Source of the DNA: Bacteroidales bacterium
GTDB taxonomy: Bacteria; Bacteroidota; Bacteroidia; Bacteroidales; UBA932
Assembly (NCBI GenBank): GCA_017651465.1
Contig: JAGCCX010000022.1
Coordinates: forward strand, 1-64,000
Direction: 5' to 3'
DNA length: 64,000 nucleotides
A model generated the notes under the pieces. The model was not told where the DNA came from and did no database searches. It was given only the letters and a program-made list of their open reading frames with translations. Shown here piece after piece: positions 16,476 to 25,051 of the stretch (positions are counted from its first letter, which is position 1; each line of letters begins with the position of its first letter). Position numbers and translations under genes: made by a program.

Positions 16476-17411
16476 CTATTCGAAGGAACTGATATCCACC
16501 AATCCGTTGAGGAGAGCATAAACCGTAAGGCCGGGCGTCGTTTTGATGCCGGTCTTGCGGGTTATGTTTTTACGGTGGGTGATGACGGTGTTTATGGAGA
16601 TGTTGAGGCGGTCGGCAATCTCTTTGTTGAGGTATCCGCGCGCCACTTCCGATAGGACTTCCTTCTCGCGGTCGCTCAGCACTTCGCCCTCGTGTTCACC
16701 CGGGACGGGCGCAACGAAAGAGGGGCTCGGTTCGCGGCCCTCCAGCATCTCCACCATAGGTACCAGGATGTTGTCTTCGATGTAGGTGTGGTGCTCCAGG
16801 TCTTCCTGCAGATGGAAGATGTTGGACAGTACATCAAGGCGCCCCGCGCCGTCGCACTCCGGGGGTAGCGACTTCATTATCAGGTTCTTAAGGTCGGAGA
16901 GCGATTCTTCGATATTGGAGTGGTTGTCTTTGAACACAGCCATTGAGAAGTCTCCCGCCGCGTGTCCTGCGAGCAGCTGCTTGACGTAGGGGATGACCGT
17001 TTCTTCTTCGTATGCGAAGTGCTTAATGAGCTCGGCCTTGTAGCTGTCGAAAAAGTGCCGTATGACCTTCTGCTGAACCTGGCTCGCGGGCTCCGTCATC
17101 CTCTCCAGGGCCGGCGAGATGGTCTTGAGGGCCGAGTTGAGGTAGAAGTCGTGGCTGTTGTGCAGATAGCGCAGGATGTCGGCCACGCTGCAGCGGCGCA
17201 GCTCCTCTTCGGTAGGTTTGTAGCCTTTCGACGAGTAAACGGTGCAGATGAGTACGAAAGTGTCGGCGTCCAGGCTGTATCTGGCGCAGATTTCCTCGAC
17301 CGTGTGCTCCGAAAAACTGCCCGTAATGCCCAGGCGCGACACGATGCCGAGCAGGTGGTAGTTACTTTCCACCAGCTCCGACATCTTCATATTCTTGTGG
17401 AGGTGTACCAT
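16476..17411 (-). CDS. Hemerythrin domain fused to LuxR-type HTH regulator
   Basis: The 311-residue protein has three parts. Residues about 7-75 resemble the N-terminal helical domain of iron-sulfur repair proteins (SELVESNYHLLGIVSRLGI). Residues about 80-225 form a hemerythrin-like bundle with likely di-iron ligands in LHNSHDF, HFAYEEET, FKDNHSNIEE and LEHHTYIEDNILVP. Residues about 240-311 are a LuxR/GerE helix-turn-helix (LSDREKEVLSEVARGYLNKEIA...INTVITHRKNI). A one-protein sensor of oxygen, nitric oxide or iron state that controls transcription is the natural inference. An ATG at 17390 (MKMSEL) is an alternative start. It lies 6 bases after queH in the same direction. Confidence 0.8.
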   Translation of the reverse strand: MVHLHKNMKMSELVESNYHLLGIVSRLGITGSFSEHTVEEICARYSLDADTFVLICTVYSSKGYKPTEEELRRCSVADILRYLHNSHDFYLNSALKTISPALERMTEPASQVQQKVIRHFFDSYKAELIKHFAYEEETVIPYVKQLLAGHAAGDFSMAVFKDNHSNIEESLSDLKNLIMKSLPPECDGAGRLDVLSNIFHLQEDLEHHTYIEDNILVPMVEMLEGREPSPSFVAPVPGEHEGEVLSDREKEVLSEVARGYLNKEIADRLNISINTVITHRKNITRKTGIKTTPGLTVYALLNGLVDISSFE

Positions 17412-17417
17412 ACTCTT

Positions 17418-18119
17418 TCACTGATGTTTGGAGAACTCGCAGCCGCAGAAGTCCTGGTTGTAGAAGTTCTGTTCTTTGATTATTTCTGCGCGGCGGGGCT
17501 GGAGGCCGCCTTTGCGCCAGTTCTGGGGCCACCAGGTCGGCCCCAGAACTGGCGCAGTGGCGCTGTCTGATCCCCCTGCGCCCCCAGGGGATTGAGGGGC
17601 GGTCCCCTCAAACACCCCCGGTCGGGCGTTGCCCTCCGAAGCCACCGTTGGCCCCAGAACTGAACAAACCCAGGCGCCGGCGGCGTCAACCTGCTCGAGA
17701 CTCTTCCAGCGGGACGAAGCAAGGGTGGTGGTAAGCACCGGAATATGGTTCTGCGCCGCGTACTGCGCCGCCCTCAAAAGACGGAACTTAAAGCACCGCA
17801 GGCACCTTGGCCCGCGTTCAGGAGCGGCGGCAAGCTCTTCTTTGCTTAAACCTTCGTGGGTGTCGAGAACAAAATTCAGCCAGGCCTGGTGGTCGTATTC
17901 ATCTTCCACCAGCCTAACCCCGAGAGCCTCGCAGTACCGTCGTAACTCTCTGAGCCTTAACTCATATTCTTCAAAGGGAACTATATTCGAGTTGCTGAAG
18001 AACACCACGGGGCGTATGTCATTTGCCACAAGGCACTCCAGCACGGCGCCCGAGCACGGGGCGCAGCAGCTGTGCAACAACACCTTGGATTCTCCCCCGG
18101 GAACTTCTATCTTCAGCAT
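17418..18119 (-). CDS. queH: Epoxyqueuosine reductase QueH (with in-frame insertion)
   Basis: The protein has 233 residues. HSCCAPCSG (Cys18, Cys19), the CLRCF pair (106, 109), TTTLASSRWKSLEQV, QNWRKGGLQPRR and the terminal FCGCEF are all family hallmarks. QueH reduces epoxyqueuosine to queuosine in tRNA, using an iron-sulfur cluster and a second metal site. Residues 153-189 are an extra Pro/Gly/Ala-rich segment placed between the TTTLASS body and the PQNWRKGG motif. It is encoded by a 111-bp insertion bounded by direct repeats (VLGPT appears twice, at 154-158 and 191-195). All recognised cysteines remain, so the enzyme may still work. Confidence 0.88.
   Translation of the reverse strand: MLKIEVPGGESKVLLHSCCAPCSGAVLECLVANDIRPVVFFSNSNIVPFEEYELRLRELRRYCEALGVRLVEDEYDHQAWLNFVLDTHEGLSKEELAAAPERGPRCLRCFKFRLLRAAQYAAQNHIPVLTTTLASSRWKSLEQVDAAGAWVCSVLGPTVASEGNARPGVFEGTAPQSPGGAGGSDSATAPVLGPTWWPQNWRKGGLQPRRAEIIKEQNFYNQDFCGCEFSKHQ
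17513..17662. repeat. In-frame GC-rich insertion with direct and inverted repeats in queH
   Basis: GGCCCCAGAACTG occurs at 17539-17551 and again at 17650-17662, 111 bases apart (37 codons). The first copy is also half of a perfect 18-bp inverted repeat, 17513-17530 against 17539-17556, with an 8-base loop. The inner part holds further self-complementary GC-rich stretches around 17582-17608. Native queH sequence (encoding PQNWRK) forms one arm of the palindrome. Confidence 0.7.
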
Positions 18120-18135
18120 TCGGGTATGATTTATA

Positions 18136-18143
18136 CAAAGATA
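18136..18143 (-). promoter_or_regulatory. -7 box for queH
   Basis: Plus-strand CAAAGATA gives TATCTTTG on the minus strand, 16 bases before the queH ATG. It lies just beside the tRNA promoter on the other strand. No clear -33 was found. Confidence 0.4.
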
Positions 18144-18152
18144 TCAAAAAAA

Positions 18153-18184
18153 TTTTGCGATTCTGCTAAATATGCTTATTTTTG
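18153..18184 (+). promoter_or_regulatory. Promoter of tRNA-Leu
   Basis: A -33 TTTTG (18153-18157) and -7 TATTTTTG (18177-18184) are separated by exactly 19 bases, the Bacteroidota ideal. The mature tRNA starts 12 bases after the -7 box. Confidence 0.7.
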
Positions 18185-18195
18185 CAGTCCCAATC

Positions 18196-18279
18196 GCGGC
18201 AGTGGTGAAATGGTAGACACGCTACTTTGAGGGGGTAGTGGGCATTTGGCCTGTGTGAGTTCGAGTCTCACCTGCCGCA
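18196..18279 (+). tRNA. tRNA-Leu (anticodon GAG)
   Basis: The acceptor stem GCGGCAG/CTGCCGC, the D-arm sequence GTGAAATGGTAGACAC, the anticodon stem CTACT/GGTAG with loop TTGAGGG (anticodon GAG at 18229-18231), a long variable arm and the T-arm GTGAGTTCGAGTCTCAC give a complete class II leucine tRNA of 84 bases with discriminator A. The 3' CCA is not encoded. It reads CUC and CUU codons. Confidence 0.95.
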
Positions 18280-18282
18280 CAA

Positions 18283-18317
18283 AGAGGCAAGTTCGAAAGA
18301 GCTTGTCTCTTTTTTTG
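18283..18317 (+). terminator. Intrinsic terminator after tRNA-Leu
   Basis: AGAGGCAAG (18283-18291) pairs imperfectly with CTTGTCTCT (18302-18310) and is followed by a run of T. It separates the tRNA from uptake locus 1. Confidence 0.8.
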
Positions 18318-18329
18318 CTTCTTTTTTAC

Positions 18330-18337
18330 TATATTTG
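18330..18337 (+). promoter_or_regulatory. -7 box for uptake locus 1
   Basis: TATATTTG matches TAnnTTTG, 35 bases before the GTG start at 18373. The -33 element is not at standard spacing, which could mean that an activator is needed. Confidence 0.45.
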
Positions 18338-18372
18338 TCCCCACATTAAAACTAAGAACCTTTTCTTTTATA

Positions 18373-20856
18373 GTGAAAACGCTTTCGTTGGTATTGGCAT
18401 TGGCAGCTTTGTCAATTGCCTGTGGGAAGACTTATAACGGTGAAAAACCAGGTCCCGATCCGGGTGCGCCTTCAGATAAAGGTGCTCCGATAAGTGTAAT
18501 CGACGGCAAAGTGCGCTTTTACGTCGACTACGACCCTTCTTCTTCATTACGTTCCACCCTCGGCCTTCCGGCAAGTGATTTTACGGGATACAAGCTCTCC
18601 GTAAACGGATCGGAATACACCCTGTCCAAAGACCCCGCCGACAATTGGTACGCCGATGTGGATGCGGTTTCCAACAACAGCTATAACGCTGTGTTGATTA
18701 CCCGCAATTCTTCCAAGTGGTATGGCGGTTCGGCTTTTAAAGATCTGGCCGTTCCTTTCTCGCAGTTCTGGTCGGGAACCAGGGCCTCGTTCAAGGATTA
18801 TCCGCGTTTTGCTTCTTATTCCGAGGAGAGCGGCAATGTGCTGCTGTTCAAGGATATAGTAGCTGTTCTGAACCTCCGGGTCAAAGGCGCCGGCAAGATA
18901 AGTTCCGTTAAAGTCCAGTCTCCTTCGAAGGAAGTGATAGCCGGCAAGGCCGTGTATTCTCCTTCTAAAGGCAGCCTGCAGATGACGGAAGGAGTGGATT
19001 TCGCCGTGGTTAATTGCACCGAAAACGGCAACGGCGTTCCCCTTTCGGCCGAAGGCACCGACGTGCCGGTGGTCTTGCCTCCCACTTCGCTCAAGGCCGG
19101 CCTGGAAGTTACCGTCTGCTCCTCCGACCATAAGATGGTCCGCCACACCCTCCCCGCCCTTCAACTCGAGGCAGGCGCCGTAGTCTCCCAGACCATAGAA
19201 TTCAGCCCCGATGCAGACCTGGTGTGGTACGAGGGCTTCGACAACTGTGTCTGGGGCGGCAATATCATAGGTGGCGAGAAGACGAGGGCATACGCCCCGG
19301 ATGCCGCTGCGATGGGCATTACCGACGGTGCCGGACGCGACGGCTATTCCGACGCCTTCGCTTCCGTGGCCTGCGACAATCCGGGCTCGGGCTTCATCCA
19401 GTCGAACACCTGGGCCGATGTGTCGGGCAAGAGTGTCGGTCTCTCGCACGCTATGTCGGAGTCGTACGTCGTGAGCCGCGGTTTTTCCGACTGGCGCTAT
19501 CTCTTCCGCTGCCAGGAGTACCAGGGCGTTATGGCCGTGGGTTCCGGGCAGGGGAACAAGGCCCGCGGCGTTATGCAAACCCCTCCCGTCACCAACATCC
19601 ACGGCCTTGCAGACATCTCCATCGAATTCAAATTCTGCTTCCAGGACGGGGCCGGCGACAATCTCCTTTTCCAGCTGGTCAATGCCGGGCACATCAAGTC
19701 GATGCAGATAGACGGCAAAGATGCGGGAGCGTCCATCACCTACGTCGCCAATGCCTCCAAAGTGCCTATCGACAAGAAAACAGTGAGCATCCCCGCTTCG
19801 GCCCTGGAGCCCAAGACCTGGCATACCGCCAGGCTGACGGCGTCCAACGCCACCGACGGCACATACCTCTATTTTGCCGGCGAAGACCCCAAATCTGCCA
19901 CCATCCACGGGTTCTACGTGGACGATATATGTGTGCGCCAGGTGGGTGATATCTCCCGAAAAGGCACTCTCAGGCTGCTGTACTGGAACATCCAGAACGG
20001 TATGTGGGCCGACCAGCACAACAATTACGACAACTTTGTCTCGTTCGTCAAGCGCTATGACCCCGACATCTGTGTGTGGTGCGAAGCCGCATCAATCTAT
20101 AAAGACCACACCAACAGCTCCCAGTCCAGCTCGCTGCGCTTCCTTCCTTCCGGATGGGGTGCACTGGCTGCCCGTTACGGCCACAATTTCACGGCCCTTG
20201 GCGGCTTCAGGGACAATTACCCGCAGGAAATCACGTCGAAATACCCCATCAACACGCTTGTAAAGATCACCGATTCGTCCAGCCCGGGCAAGCCGGTGGC
20301 ACACGGCGCCGCCCTTCACCGGATCGAAGTCAACGGCCGGGCGCTTCATTTCGTTACTTGCCATATGTGGCCCCAGGCCTACGGCTACGGGGTGGCAACC
20401 GCCAAGCGTGATGCAAGCGCTGAGGCCCACGAGGGCGATTATTACCGCGAGTTCGAGATGGAATACATAATCTCCCGCACCATCAATGCGGCGGCATACG
20501 CCGGAGTGTCGGACTGGATACTCCTGGGCGACCTGAACTCCCGTTCGCGCCTCGACAACTGGTACCTTGAATATCCCGCCGGCGATACCCGCCTCCTTAC
20601 CCAGGATGTGGTGCTTAACAAAACCGAGCTGAAAGACGTTATTTATGAGTGCTATCAGCCGCCGGCAAATTACCTTTCATCGACCGGGGGATCGGCCCGC
20701 ATAGACTACGTTTACGTATCGCCCTCGCTGATGAACAATGTTGTAAACGCCTTGATAATAGGGGACAAATGGGCAGATCCGGTGCCCAGCGTTTACGTGT
20801 CCTCGTTCTACGACCCCTCAGACCATAAACCAATACTAGTCGATTTCGAATTATAA
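18373..20856 (+). CDS. Lipoprotein with C-terminal EEP-fold phosphodiesterase domain
   Basis: The start is GTG 18373, giving a lipoprotein signal peptide (MKTLSLVLALAALSIACGK, lipobox SIAC). The 827-residue protein has a beta-rich N-terminal half and a C-terminal EEP (endonuclease/exonuclease/phosphatase) domain from about residue 535. All catalytic blocks are present: LLYWNIQNG, CVWCEAASIY, TCHMWPQ, LLGDLNSRSR, ARIDYVYV and SDHKPIL. The fold cuts phosphodiesters in DNA, RNA or phospholipids; the substrate is unresolved. It shares much of its length with the 1055-residue protein at 33752-36919, which closes the same locus. It is the first gene of the SusC/SusD operon. Confidence 0.8.
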   Translation: MKTLSLVLALAALSIACGKTYNGEKPGPDPGAPSDKGAPISVIDGKVRFYVDYDPSSSLRSTLGLPASDFTGYKLSVNGSEYTLSKDPADNWYADVDAVSNNSYNAVLITRNSSKWYGGSAFKDLAVPFSQFWSGTRASFKDYPRFASYSEESGNVLLFKDIVAVLNLRVKGAGKISSVKVQSPSKEVIAGKAVYSPSKGSLQMTEGVDFAVVNCTENGNGVPLSAEGTDVPVVLPPTSLKAGLEVTVCSSDHKMVRHTLPALQLEAGAVVSQTIEFSPDADLVWYEGFDNCVWGGNIIGGEKTRAYAPDAAAMGITDGAGRDGYSDAFASVACDNPGSGFIQSNTWADVSGKSVGLSHAMSESYVVSRGFSDWRYLFRCQEYQGVMAVGSGQGNKARGVMQTPPVTNIHGLADISIEFKFCFQDGAGDNLLFQLVNAGHIKSMQIDGKDAGASITYVANASKVPIDKKTVSIPASALEPKTWHTARLTASNATDGTYLYFAGEDPKSATIHGFYVDDICVRQVGDISRKGTLRLLYWNIQNGMWADQHNNYDNFVSFVKRYDPDICVWCEAASIYKDHTNSSQSSSLRFLPSGWGALAARYGHNFTALGGFRDNYPQEITSKYPINTLVKITDSSSPGKPVAHGAALHRIEVNGRALHFVTCHMWPQAYGYGVATAKRDASAEAHEGDYYREFEMEYIISRTINAAAYAGVSDWILLGDLNSRSRLDNWYLEYPAGDTRLLTQDVVLNKTELKDVIYECYQPPANYLSSTGGSARIDYVYVSPSLMNNVVNALIIGDKWADPVPSVYVSSFYDPSDHKPILVDFEL

Positions 20857-20890
20857 GAAACACCATATAATTAATCCTAAAATTAATCCT

Positions 20891-21940
20891 ATGTCCAAAA
20901 CTACTATCATCGGTGTGCTCTTCTTACTGATGCCCGCCCTGGTGTGTTCCTGCAGGAAAGATACCGGCGAAGTGCTCCGTAAAGAGTACATCGATTTTTA
21001 CAAGAACGCCGACGACGAGGAACCCTCCAAAGTTGTCAGCGTTACAGTATTGGGCGGGCAGGCTACCTTCACGGTACGCTCTAACGTGGAGTTCACGGCA
21101 TCGTGGCAAGATGACCTGAACAAACCCTGGGCGGCGGTGGAGAGCCTCGAAAAGAAGAGTGACGACATTTATGAACTCACCCTGTCGTTCGACCCGCGTG
21201 CGACATCCCCTTATTACACCCGCCGTACCGGTACGCTTCTGCTCTCGGCTCCAAGCGAGCAGCTGGGCTGTTTCGTCACCGTCAACCAGGGCCTCCTGAC
21301 CCCAGTGGCCAGTGATTTTTCCTGGAGCAAGTACGGCACCAACGATCCGCGCAAACTTGACGGCACCGTTTATTCCCAGTGGATAAACAACGACAAGAAC
21401 CGCGGCTGGGTGCTTTCCGCTGACGAGGCAGTGTACGGAAAGAACGGCTTCCTGCTTCTTGGCGACGAGACCGGCAAGGGCGGCAGTATCTGTTCGCCCT
21501 TCTACGAGGGAATCCGCAAGGATTCTCTGGCCGTGGTTTCGTTCCGTGCCGTTGCCTTCACCGACAAGGAAGGCGTCAAAGACGGCAACAAGTTCACGGT
21601 GGAAATAATCGATGGCGGCGTATTCCGCGACAACGGCTCCACGAGTATGGACCTTGAAGCTCCCTACGCCGACATTACCGCCTCGAATTATCCGGCCAAC
21701 TTCTGGGACGGCTCGGACTTCCTGCTGGGAATCATTTCTTCCGACAAGAACCCCTTCACCGGCAACACCCGTATCCGCATCAGCTCGGGCAGCGCTTCTT
21801 CTCCCAACAGGGTGTTCATCGACAACTTCTACATCCGCAGGATTGATGCGAAAGAAGGCGACGAAGACCTCTGGGAGGCCAACGGCGGCAGCGGAAAAGA
21901 TATGTTGCTCGGCGCTCCCAAGCAAAAGTTAAACGATTAA
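20891..21940 (+). CDS. Surface lipoprotein with BACON-like domain
   Basis: The 349-residue protein has a lipoprotein signal (MSKTTIIGVLFLLMPALVCSC). Residues about 45-135 look like a BACON-type immunoglobulin fold (VSVTVLGGQATFTVRSNVEFTASW ... FVTVNQG), followed by a beta-sandwich of unknown type (about 140-330) with NRVFIDNFYIRRI near its end, as in choice-of-anchor domains. It lies between the EEP gene and susC, in operon order, so it is probably a surface glycan- or polymer-binding accessory. No catalytic motif seen. Confidence 0.65.
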   Translation: MSKTTIIGVLFLLMPALVCSCRKDTGEVLRKEYIDFYKNADDEEPSKVVSVTVLGGQATFTVRSNVEFTASWQDDLNKPWAAVESLEKKSDDIYELTLSFDPRATSPYYTRRTGTLLLSAPSEQLGCFVTVNQGLLTPVASDFSWSKYGTNDPRKLDGTVYSQWINNDKNRGWVLSADEAVYGKNGFLLLGDETGKGGSICSPFYEGIRKDSLAVVSFRAVAFTDKEGVKDGNKFTVEIIDGGVFRDNGSTSMDLEAPYADITASNYPANFWDGSDFLLGIISSDKNPFTGNTRIRISSGSASSPNRVFIDNFYIRRIDAKEGDEDLWEANGGSGKDMLLGAPKQKLND

Positions 21941-21952
21941 TCTGCCAAGACG

Positions 21953-24900
21953 ATGAGTAATACACTGAAAAGAATATCGATGGCGCTTGCCATACTCTCC
22001 GTCCTTCTCTGCTCCGCGGCCGTGCAACTCCGCGCCCAGGACCGGCAGATAAGCATTTCCGGAAAGATTGTCGACAGCGAGGGCGCACCCCTGCCCAGCG
22101 CGACGGTGAGGATACAGAACACCACCAAGGGCGCCGTTGCCGACAACAACGGTAAATACACGCTCAAGGTCAACCGCGGCGACACCATAGAAGTGCTCTT
22201 TATGGGCTACAAGACCGCCACCGCGCGCATCACCGGCGAGCGGACCGTGTACAACTTCACCCTCGAAGAAGACAGCAATATGCTGGAAGAGGTAGTGATG
22301 ATCGGTTACGGCTCGGTCAAGAAACAGGACCTTACGGGTTCGGTAACTAACGTCAAGATGCAGGACATCCAGAGCGCCCCCGTGCTCTCGGTCGATAACG
22401 CCCTCCAGGGACGTATCGCAGGAGCCGACTTTATGTCCACCGACGGTGCGCCCGGTTCCACCACTACCATCCGTATCCGCGGTACCCGCTCCATCACCGC
22501 TTCCAACGAACCCCTCTTCGTGGTGGACGGCATTATCGACGCCATACACGACCTGAACGATATAAACTCCGACGATATCTCCAGCATTTCGGTCCTCAAG
22601 GACGCCTCTTCGACGGCCATCTACGGAAGCCGCGGCGCCAACGGCGTCATCATCATCACCACCAAGAAGGGCAGCGGCCGCAAAGGGCAGACGAGCATCA
22701 CCTTGAAGGCAGACGTGGGCTTCTCCCTGCTGCCCCGCAAGCTCGACATAATGAATGCCGCCGAGTTCCAGATGTACCGTAACGAAATAGCTTCGTTCGG
22801 AGCGGATGCCAACCACCCCGGAATGGGACTTGAAACGCCTCTTTCGGACCTCATCTACCACGACCCCTACCACGTTACGGAGAGCACCGACTGGATTGAA
22901 GAAATCACCCGTACGGCGTTGACCCAGAACTACGCGCTCACGCTCAACGGCTCCGAAGACAAGCACAGCTACTACGCTTCCTTCTCGTACAACGACACCC
23001 AGGGTATTATCCAGGGCAGCGGGCAGAAGCGTATGACCGGCCGTATCAATCTGGACCGCAAGATCTTCCGCTGGCTCAAAGTGGGTTACAACGGCTCCTA
23101 CACCTGGCGTCACAACGACGAGAACAAGGCGAGCCTGGGCGGCACTTCCTGGTATCAGGGCGCAGTTTACCTGAATCCCAATATGAAGCCGGAAGATACC
23201 TTCAACGACTACTACTACTCGGGAGCCTGGATCAACACCCCTCGTTCGCTCATCGATATGAACACCCATTATCTCGAGCGCCATTCGATGACCAACAACT
23301 TCTCGGCGGTGCTGACCCCGGTCAAGAACCTCGAAATCCGCAGCGTATTCTCATACTATCTGTACCAGCGCCACACTTACCGCTACTATCCCGGAACCCT
23401 TCCGGTCAAGAGCGAAGACCAGGGCGGCGATGCGTACAGGGCCGAATACGACGAGAGTTCGCTCTCGTCCGAGAACACCGCCACCTACAAGTTCAAGCTC
23501 GGCAAGCATCATCTGGACGTAATGGCCGGTATGTCGGCCTATAAGTTCGGCTCGAACAATTTCACCCTGTCGGGCAGCGGCTATATGGACGACGAAGTGA
23601 AGTGGAACAATATGAACGCGGTACAGGACAAGGAGACCTACAGCGCCGGAACGTCGGCAACCACCACCCGCAAGTTCTCCGTGTTCGCCAGGGCTAACTG
23701 GAACTACGACTCCCGCTTCTACCTCACCGGAACGATACGCCGCGACGGTGCGTCCAACTTTGCCGAAAACCACAAATACGCCACCTTCCCTTCGGGCGCC
23801 TTCAAGTGGAACATAGCCAACGAGCCCTGGATGAAGAATGTCGGCTGGATTGACGAGCTCTCGTTGAGGGCGAGTGCAGGTCTTTCCGGCAACGACGCCA
23901 TCAGCGCCTACCGCTCGCACGCAGCCATCAGCACCACCACCGGAGGCTACCTGTTCGACGGCAAGCAGCCGGCGGCGGCCTACCGCAGCAGGCTCGACTC
24001 TCCTGAGCTCAAGTGGGAAAAGACGGCTGCCTACAACCTCGGACTCGACTTCAGCGCCTTCAAGGAGCGCCTCTCCATAACCCTCGAGCTCTACGATTCC
24101 CGCACGTCCGACCTGCTGTTGAACGTCCCTACCCCCAACCAGGTAGGTTACCCCAACAAGTTTATCAACATCGGAAAGACCTCCAACAGGGGTATAGAGC
24201 TGTCGGTCGAGACTCGCAACATAGTCAAGAAGGCCTTCAGCTGGACAACCTCGTTCACCATCTCCCACAATTCGCAGATGGTGGATGATATAGGCGGCGA
24301 GGAGTTCGTGTCGGCCTACGACAGCCCCGGCAACAACAAGTATATGATGTACGGATACGTGGCCGGATATCCTCTCAACTCCCTGTGGGGCTTCAAGTAT
24401 GGAGGCACCTGGAAGAGCGCCGAGGAGCGCGAGCGCAACAAAGTGACCCGCGCCTATGCGTCCCTGAGCAATATCGACGGCGGCCCGCGCTACTACGACA
24501 TCAACCACGACGGCATCCTGTCACAGGCCGACCTGGTGTATATGGGCAACGCCGATCCTTATCTGTACGGCGGTCTGCAGAACACCTTCCACTTCAAGAA
24601 CCTGCGCCTGGGCGTCTTCCTGGCGTACTCCCTGGGCGGCAAGATTTACAACTACTCGGAGTTCTATATGGCAGGATCGATTTTCGGAAACCAGTACCGC
24701 TATATGCTCAACGCCTGGCATCCGGAGCGCAACCCGCTGTCGGACATCCCCAGGGCAGCCGCCAAGACCGACGCCGCCCTGCCGAGCGACTTTATGATTC
24801 ACGATGCTTCCTTCCTGCGCCTGAAGAACGTCTCCATTTCCTATACCCTGCCTTTCAAGGGCAGCAGTTTCCTGCGTGACGTAACCTTCAGCGCCATCGG

Positions 24901-25045
24901 CGAGAATCTCTTCCTGTGGAAGAACTACAACGGATTCGACCCCGACGTATCATCTGAAGGAACTTCTTCCACCCTGCGCCGTGTGGACTTGGGAGCATAT
25001 CCCAAGTCGCGCACCATTACATTCAGTGTCCAGGTTAGATATTAA
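21953..25045 (+). CDS. susC-like: SusC/RagA-family TonB-dependent outer-membrane transporter (locus 1)
   Basis: The 1030-residue protein has a signal peptide to about residue 33, then a CarboxypepD-regulatory-like domain (about 36-115, ISGKIVDSEGAPLPSATV). Next come the SusC junction EEVVMIGYGSVKKQDLTGSV and a plug domain with FVVDGIIDAIHDLNDINSDD and IYGSRGANGVIIITTKKG. A 22-strand-type barrel follows and ends in VQVRY. Together with SusD next door it forms a lidded import channel powered by TonB. The substrate is not carried in the sequence; the absence of glycoside hydrolases and the presence of two EEP enzymes argue against a plain polysaccharide. Confidence 0.92.
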   Translation: MSNTLKRISMALAILSVLLCSAAVQLRAQDRQISISGKIVDSEGAPLPSATVRIQNTTKGAVADNNGKYTLKVNRGDTIEVLFMGYKTATARITGERTVYNFTLEEDSNMLEEVVMIGYGSVKKQDLTGSVTNVKMQDIQSAPVLSVDNALQGRIAGADFMSTDGAPGSTTTIRIRGTRSITASNEPLFVVDGIIDAIHDLNDINSDDISSISVLKDASSTAIYGSRGANGVIIITTKKGSGRKGQTSITLKADVGFSLLPRKLDIMNAAEFQMYRNEIASFGADANHPGMGLETPLSDLIYHDPYHVTESTDWIEEITRTALTQNYALTLNGSEDKHSYYASFSYNDTQGIIQGSGQKRMTGRINLDRKIFRWLKVGYNGSYTWRHNDENKASLGGTSWYQGAVYLNPNMKPEDTFNDYYYSGAWINTPRSLIDMNTHYLERHSMTNNFSAVLTPVKNLEIRSVFSYYLYQRHTYRYYPGTLPVKSEDQGGDAYRAEYDESSLSSENTATYKFKLGKHHLDVMAGMSAYKFGSNNFTLSGSGYMDDEVKWNNMNAVQDKETYSAGTSATTTRKFSVFARANWNYDSRFYLTGTIRRDGASNFAENHKYATFPSGAFKWNIANEPWMKNVGWIDELSLRASAGLSGNDAISAYRSHAAISTTTGGYLFDGKQPAAAYRSRLDSPELKWEKTAAYNLGLDFSAFKERLSITLELYDSRTSDLLLNVPTPNQVGYPNKFINIGKTSNRGIELSVETRNIVKKAFSWTTSFTISHNSQMVDDIGGEEFVSAYDSPGNNKYMMYGYVAGYPLNSLWGFKYGGTWKSAEERERNKVTRAYASLSNIDGGPRYYDINHDGILSQADLVYMGNADPYLYGGLQNTFHFKNLRLGVFLAYSLGGKIYNYSEFYMAGSIFGNQYRYMLNAWHPERNPLSDIPRAAAKTDAALPSDFMIHDASFLRLKNVSISYTLPFKGSSFLRDVTFSAIGENLFLWKNYNGFDPDVSSEGTSSTLRRVDLGAYPKSRTITFSVQVRY

Positions 25046-25051
25046 AACAGA

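Noticed and set aside
14438..16519. A 693-codon open frame on the minus strand opposite the DUF2723 gene
   Set aside because: It is the complement of a well-supported gene, has no recognisable domain, and long antisense frames occur throughout because GC-rich codon use removes stops.
18196..18372. tRNA-Leu as an attachment site for an integrated element
   Set aside because: No integrase is present and no repeat of the tRNA 3' end is seen downstream in the window.
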